Source: Caenorhabditis elegans (lineage: Eukaryota > Nematoda > Chromadorea > Rhabditida > Rhabditidae). From it: a stretch of 64,000 nt of DNA. Below the pieces are notes generated by a model. That model did no database searches. It was not told the DNA's origin and saw nothing but the letters and a program-made list of their open reading frames with translations. This document shows, in pieces, positions 57,422 to 64,000 of this stretch. Within the stretch, counting starts at the first letter, position 1. Each line of letters opens with the position of its first letter. The translations under genes were made by a program, and so were the position numbers. The stretch covers positions 5,766,001 through 5,830,000 of the forward strand of contig NC_003283.11 in NCBI RefSeq assembly GCF_000002985.6, in the 5' to 3' direction.

Positions 57422-57610
57422 TATTAGTTTTGTACCCCACTACTTCACTTTGAAAGGCTCTATCTCGGTTCATTTCAAAGATACCAATAAATAATAAACT
57501 ACAATACGATAGAAAAGACGTTGCAAATATTTTTTCAATTGACAATTTTTTAATAGGACAAACGACTACAGAGATATAATCTGTTAGAGTTGAACCACTA
57601 CTAGATACAA
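57422..57610. repeat. MITE-like dispersed repeat, copy g
   Basis: Blocks in order are 'gttttgtaccccactacttc', 'gctctatctcggttcatttc', 'ttgcaaatattttttcaatt', 'attttttaataggacaaacg' and 'agagatataatctgttagag'. They line up with the copies at 35883 and 1625. Confidence 0.65.
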
Positions 57611-59128
57611 TCCGGTAGTTCCGTTCCATGGGTAAGTGGTTTATTGAGTTCTGAGAAAATTAACTTTTCTTAAGTTTTTTGAAAACGTACAGCTATGTTT
57701 GAAAACAATGTACAACAATTTGTCAGTAAAACACTACAGATTCAGGAAAACTGCAAGAAATTTTTAATTTTTTTTGCAATATTTTTACAACACAAAAATA
57801 TAATATTTCAAAATTAACAAGAAAACATTCAGAACGTATTCGAATAAATTTTTATTTTAAAACTAGTTGTACACCTGTCGTTCGTATAGCTGATTTTTTA
57901 ATTCGCACTGTAAAATTCTACTGGTTTTAAATGAAACTAGAATAATCACGATCGTATTTTTTCAAGTGTTTTTTTCCATGCGCAGATGAGCTCCATACGA
58001 AGAATTTCTAATATTTCACAGTTGGGCTACATTTCATGTTTTCATAATTTGAAATCCATACATTATTTTCAGCTATTTAGTTAGGTGGCTTAGAGTACAA
58101 TTTTGTAAAATTTACCAATCTGAAAGACCATTGTTCCTATGAAAATAGCAATTGATTTAAAGTAAACTCACCAGACAAGCTTTCCAAAAGTGACTAGGTG
58201 CATAAATAGAAAAAAACGACTGAAAGCTATATCGCACATATGGGCTACTCTAGACTTTATAGTATTTGATAGCACTCCAGAAAATTGCTTAGTTCATCGT
58301 TTAGCCATTAAACCTACAAACTGGTAGCCAAACTATTATTCTACCATATATTTGATTTAACGTTTATAGTATAATGCGGTTTAGATTATTAACATTTTTG
58401 GCAAGATTGGAAGATTTCCTTACGTTCGAGAAATCAAATTTTGCAAGATCAAAAGCATATTAAATAGTAATTTTCAAAAAAAAAATGCCACACAATCTAT
58501 CTCAAAAGGACATTCAACACTTCTCTGACCGCTCATTGACTTCTCATTTGAAAATTCACGTAATTTGTAATTTTTCGTTTAAACCAAACTCCATGAAACT
58601 GCTCTCTTATTCAATATCAAAACAAAAACGCGCCTTTCTCTGATAATCTGATATGAAATCAGGGGGGTGTCGTTGAAACGCTTATCACGGAGACATTAGA
58701 ACAAAAAAAAAAGAAACCGAAAAATGAGGGGTACTGTAATATGTTATGGTTTTGTTGTTTTGTTATCTTCCATAATTCCATGAGACAAAGGGTGGAGAGG
58801 TTCACGTGAATCCCAGCATCTCGGATTATCTGGTTTCCGGCAGTTGAACTTTTGAAAAAAAATAACTGAATCAAAAGTTTATGTTTACTTATTGACTGGA
58901 CATTTTTGGGTTGGAGATACATTAAAATTTGACAACTTTGAGTAAAAAACGATGACACATGCCTGAAAATGATGTTGGTTATATTTCCTTTGTACAATTT
59001 GTTTTTGGGAACTTGGGGATCTTGCTTTAAAATATTCAGAATTAGTCGATTTCTGTAAAAGCCAAATTACCAAATTTGTGGTAAGTTGACAGATATATCA
59101 TTTTAAAGTTTGGACATTTGAGTACTCT

Positions 59129-59305
59129 ATTATGTCAACACAAAATTCTGAGAATGCGTATTTCACAACATATTTGAAAGTATCTCATAGCGAAAACTAC
59201 AGTAACACTTTAACTGATTACTGTAGCTCTTATGGCGATTTACGGGCTCTATTTCAAATGCCTTGTGCAATACGCATTCTCAAAATTCTGTGTTCCCGTA
59301 ATATC
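59129..59305. repeat. Palindromic foldback repeat, second locus of the B3GLCT intron 1 family
   Basis: aacacaaaattctgagaatg and gcgtatt at the left are inverted at the right end as aatacgcattctcaaaattctgtgttc (27 bases, listed here in two parts: aatacgcattctc, aaaattctgtgttc). Inner blocks 'actacagtaac' and 'gattactgtagc' pair with each other. Confidence 0.75.
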
Positions 59306-59646
59306 ACTGTTTTCGAACATTATTTTCCAAATTACACTTTTACAATTTTGTAGAAAATCTAGCAGTTTGAGAAATTTTTTCAGAAGTTAAGATATAATTT
59401 CTAGAAGCTTATAATAGGGCGAATCTAAAGCGTTATACTGTTAATTCGAAATATTAAATGTTATTCAATCATTTAAAATTGCCACGTTTTCAGAAGGTCA
59501 AGGTAAATTTGTTTATCCTTGATTTAAACATTATGAACATTTTATTTCTTTTAAATTATTTTTAACTCGCATAAACACGTGTTTTGAACTTCTAGATCTT
59601 TTTCTTCACTGCCGTGCATCGATTTGAATCATTTTCCGCTTTTGCG

Positions 59647-59688
59647 CTTTCAAGGGAGGTCCATTTATGCGAATGGGTCTCGCCGCGC
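59647..59688. repeat. Dispersed GGTCTCG motif, distant copy
   Basis: The order is ctttcaagggaggt, a ~15-base spacer, then GGGTCTCGCCGCGC. It matches the copy at 15138-15177, which also has 'aagggaggt' at the same spacing. Confidence 0.5.
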
Positions 59689-60199
59689 TAAGTGCATTGA
59701 TTTTAAAATGTTGTGTGTGCGTCTTAACGTTTACTGTCCCGTTCTTTTTTTTTTAGCTTTTTCCCTGTTTTCTAAGGTTTTCCTAGTTTCTGAAAAGAAT
59801 TTGTATATCTTTGTATAAGAATTTGTATATACATGCTGATTCAATTAAAAATTAGTAAAGTTCCGAAGAAGAAACCTATTTTCGGGAGCTATGCAGGTGC
59901 GCTCCATTGCCAGCAGATGCGTTTTGTTCAAATGTTTTCTTTTTCATTTTTTTTTGGCTCGCTTTTTGGATTCGCGTTTCCTCTCAATTTCCGCAATTTG
60001 ATATTTCTAAGTATACAAGTATATTTCTAAAATCGTCATAAATATTTGCTCGTAATTTTCCCAATTTTAATTCAAAATTTTAATTCTATCAGGACGGTTC
60101 ACAGTTTTTACCTGATTTGAATCCTGAAATAGATCTAATTTACTAGTTTTTTTTTTAATCCGTAATCCAACGTGTTTTTAATTTTCTGTGAACAACATA

Positions 60200-60860
60200 A
60201 TTCTCAACTCAAATTAGTAAAGGGACATGCCACGTATTAATAATTTTCGTTGCGGGAAACACGACGCTGCATTTGGTCACTCTTACGCGCGAAGACGGGT
60301 CATTCGAATTTCCATCACTCTCCTCTCGTCTCTCTTTCTCTGACCACCGTCCCAACGAGCTGTGTCCCCGTTCTGCAATGTCCCCGCAGTGTCTCGTCAA
60401 ATGGGACATATGGGGACATGAAATTGTCCCGTTTCGAATCAATATTTGTTTGAAATATGTTTTTGAATACGGCTATTTTTTCTAACTTTTCTTGTAATAA
60501 TTGCATTTTCTCGATGGTAGATTTTAGAAAACTTGAAACGTAGGTTGTAAAATAAATTTTAAAAAATTTAAAATAGCTTGACGAGCTTAAATTTAAATTC
60601 CTACTTTAGGAATTTAATATTTTCAAAATTTTCTACGTTTTTTAGAAAAAATTAAGGCTTAATCTATCAGCCCAAAATTTACACTCAACTCTGTGTGTTA
60701 TTTCGTCGCCGTGTTTGCAGACTTTTCACACTTTCAAATTTTGCTGATTTGCATTCGAGCTTTCTAATTTGTTCTCTTTATAATGTCCTTCTTGCAATTA
60801 TTTATGTCTTACTTATATTAATCAATTTTCAGAAATTGTATTTCTCCTGAGAATTCAACA
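60200..60860 (+). promoter_or_regulatory. let-418 upstream region with six GGGACA motifs and SL acceptor
   Basis: This stretch is G+C-richer than its surroundings (60220-60430). GGGACA occurs on the + strand at 60222-60227, 60403-60408 and 60413-60418, and as its complement TGTCCC at 60363-60368, 60379-60384 and 60425-60430. ATGTCCCC and GGGGACAT form an 8-bp inverted pair. An acceptor (aatcaattttcag) ends at 60832, 28 bases before the ATG, consistent with SL1 trans-splicing. Confidence 0.5.

Positions 60861-64000
<3,140 letters not shown>

Larger units (their letters stand above)
47188..60199. other. 13-kb region without a supported gene
   Basis: No exon set with start, splice signals and family resemblance could be built. 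Several 60-115 codon open frames occur (for example on + at 48901-49173, 52000-52967, 53198-53416 and 53928-54272, and on - at 47335-47526 and 58659-58997), some starting at non-ATG codons. The stretch between about 48 and 54.8 kb is less A/T-homopolymeric than other intergenic parts of the window. Repeats and motif clusters are listed separately. It may hold long-range regulatory sequence, non-coding RNA or a gene with small exons that I missed. Confidence 0.5.

Overview
This window is eukaryotic and comes from a Caenorhabditis nematode, almost certainly C. elegans. The signs are an A+T-rich background, very short introns with TTTTCAG-type acceptors, SL-type trans-splice acceptors just upstream of start codons, several nematode gene families (HTH_48/F-box/FTH proteins, a supplementary nuclear receptor) and dispersed foldback and MITE repeats. 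From memory the gene order (phosphoglycolate-phosphatase-like, insulysin, SLC17-like transporter, nuclear receptor, ending in let-418) fits the F44E7-F26F12 part of chromosome V. No database was searched. Exon boundaries were worked out by hand from splice signals and frame closure.

Left part (1-25 kb). A gene-poor 4.4 kb leads to a PGP/PNPP-family phosphatase on the + strand, followed by a tiny coiled-coil gene that sits between two copies of the phosphatase 3' flank. On the - strand comes a full-length insulin-degrading enzyme homologue of 1051 aa, whose first exons encode a likely mitochondrial presequence. Just upstream of it lies a 1339-bp foldback element: two 383-bp inverted arms differing at two positions, an 8-bp target duplication, and its own three-exon gene with a poly(A) signal. 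Further - strand genes are a 410-aa F-box-like protein, an HTH_48/F-box/FTH gene broken only by two in-frame stops, an SLC17-type transporter and a nuclear hormone receptor.

Middle part (25-47 kb). A RAB5IF/OPTI-like membrane protein precedes a beta-1,3-glucosyltransferase (B3GLCT type, ER lumen, C-terminal KSEL), which converges with an SLC35A nucleotide-sugar transporter. These two could both serve secretory-pathway glycosylation, although their substrates are not proven. Next come a secreted eight-cysteine/acidic protein of unknown function, a divergent cyclophilin with a substituted catalytic Arg, a 5-kb intergenic stretch with an old tandem duplication, and a small - strand gene of unknown function.

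Right part (47-64 kb). About 13.7 kb has no gene I can support. It holds MITE and foldback copies, a GATC-rich cluster and palindromes. It ends in a G+C-richer promoter with six GGGACA/TGTCCC motifs, and then the first 990 codons of the Mi-2/CHD chromatin remodeller LET-418, which runs off the window edge.

The most interesting object is the foldback element at 11111-12449, which resembles a gene-carrying (Pack-MULE-like) non-autonomous transposon.
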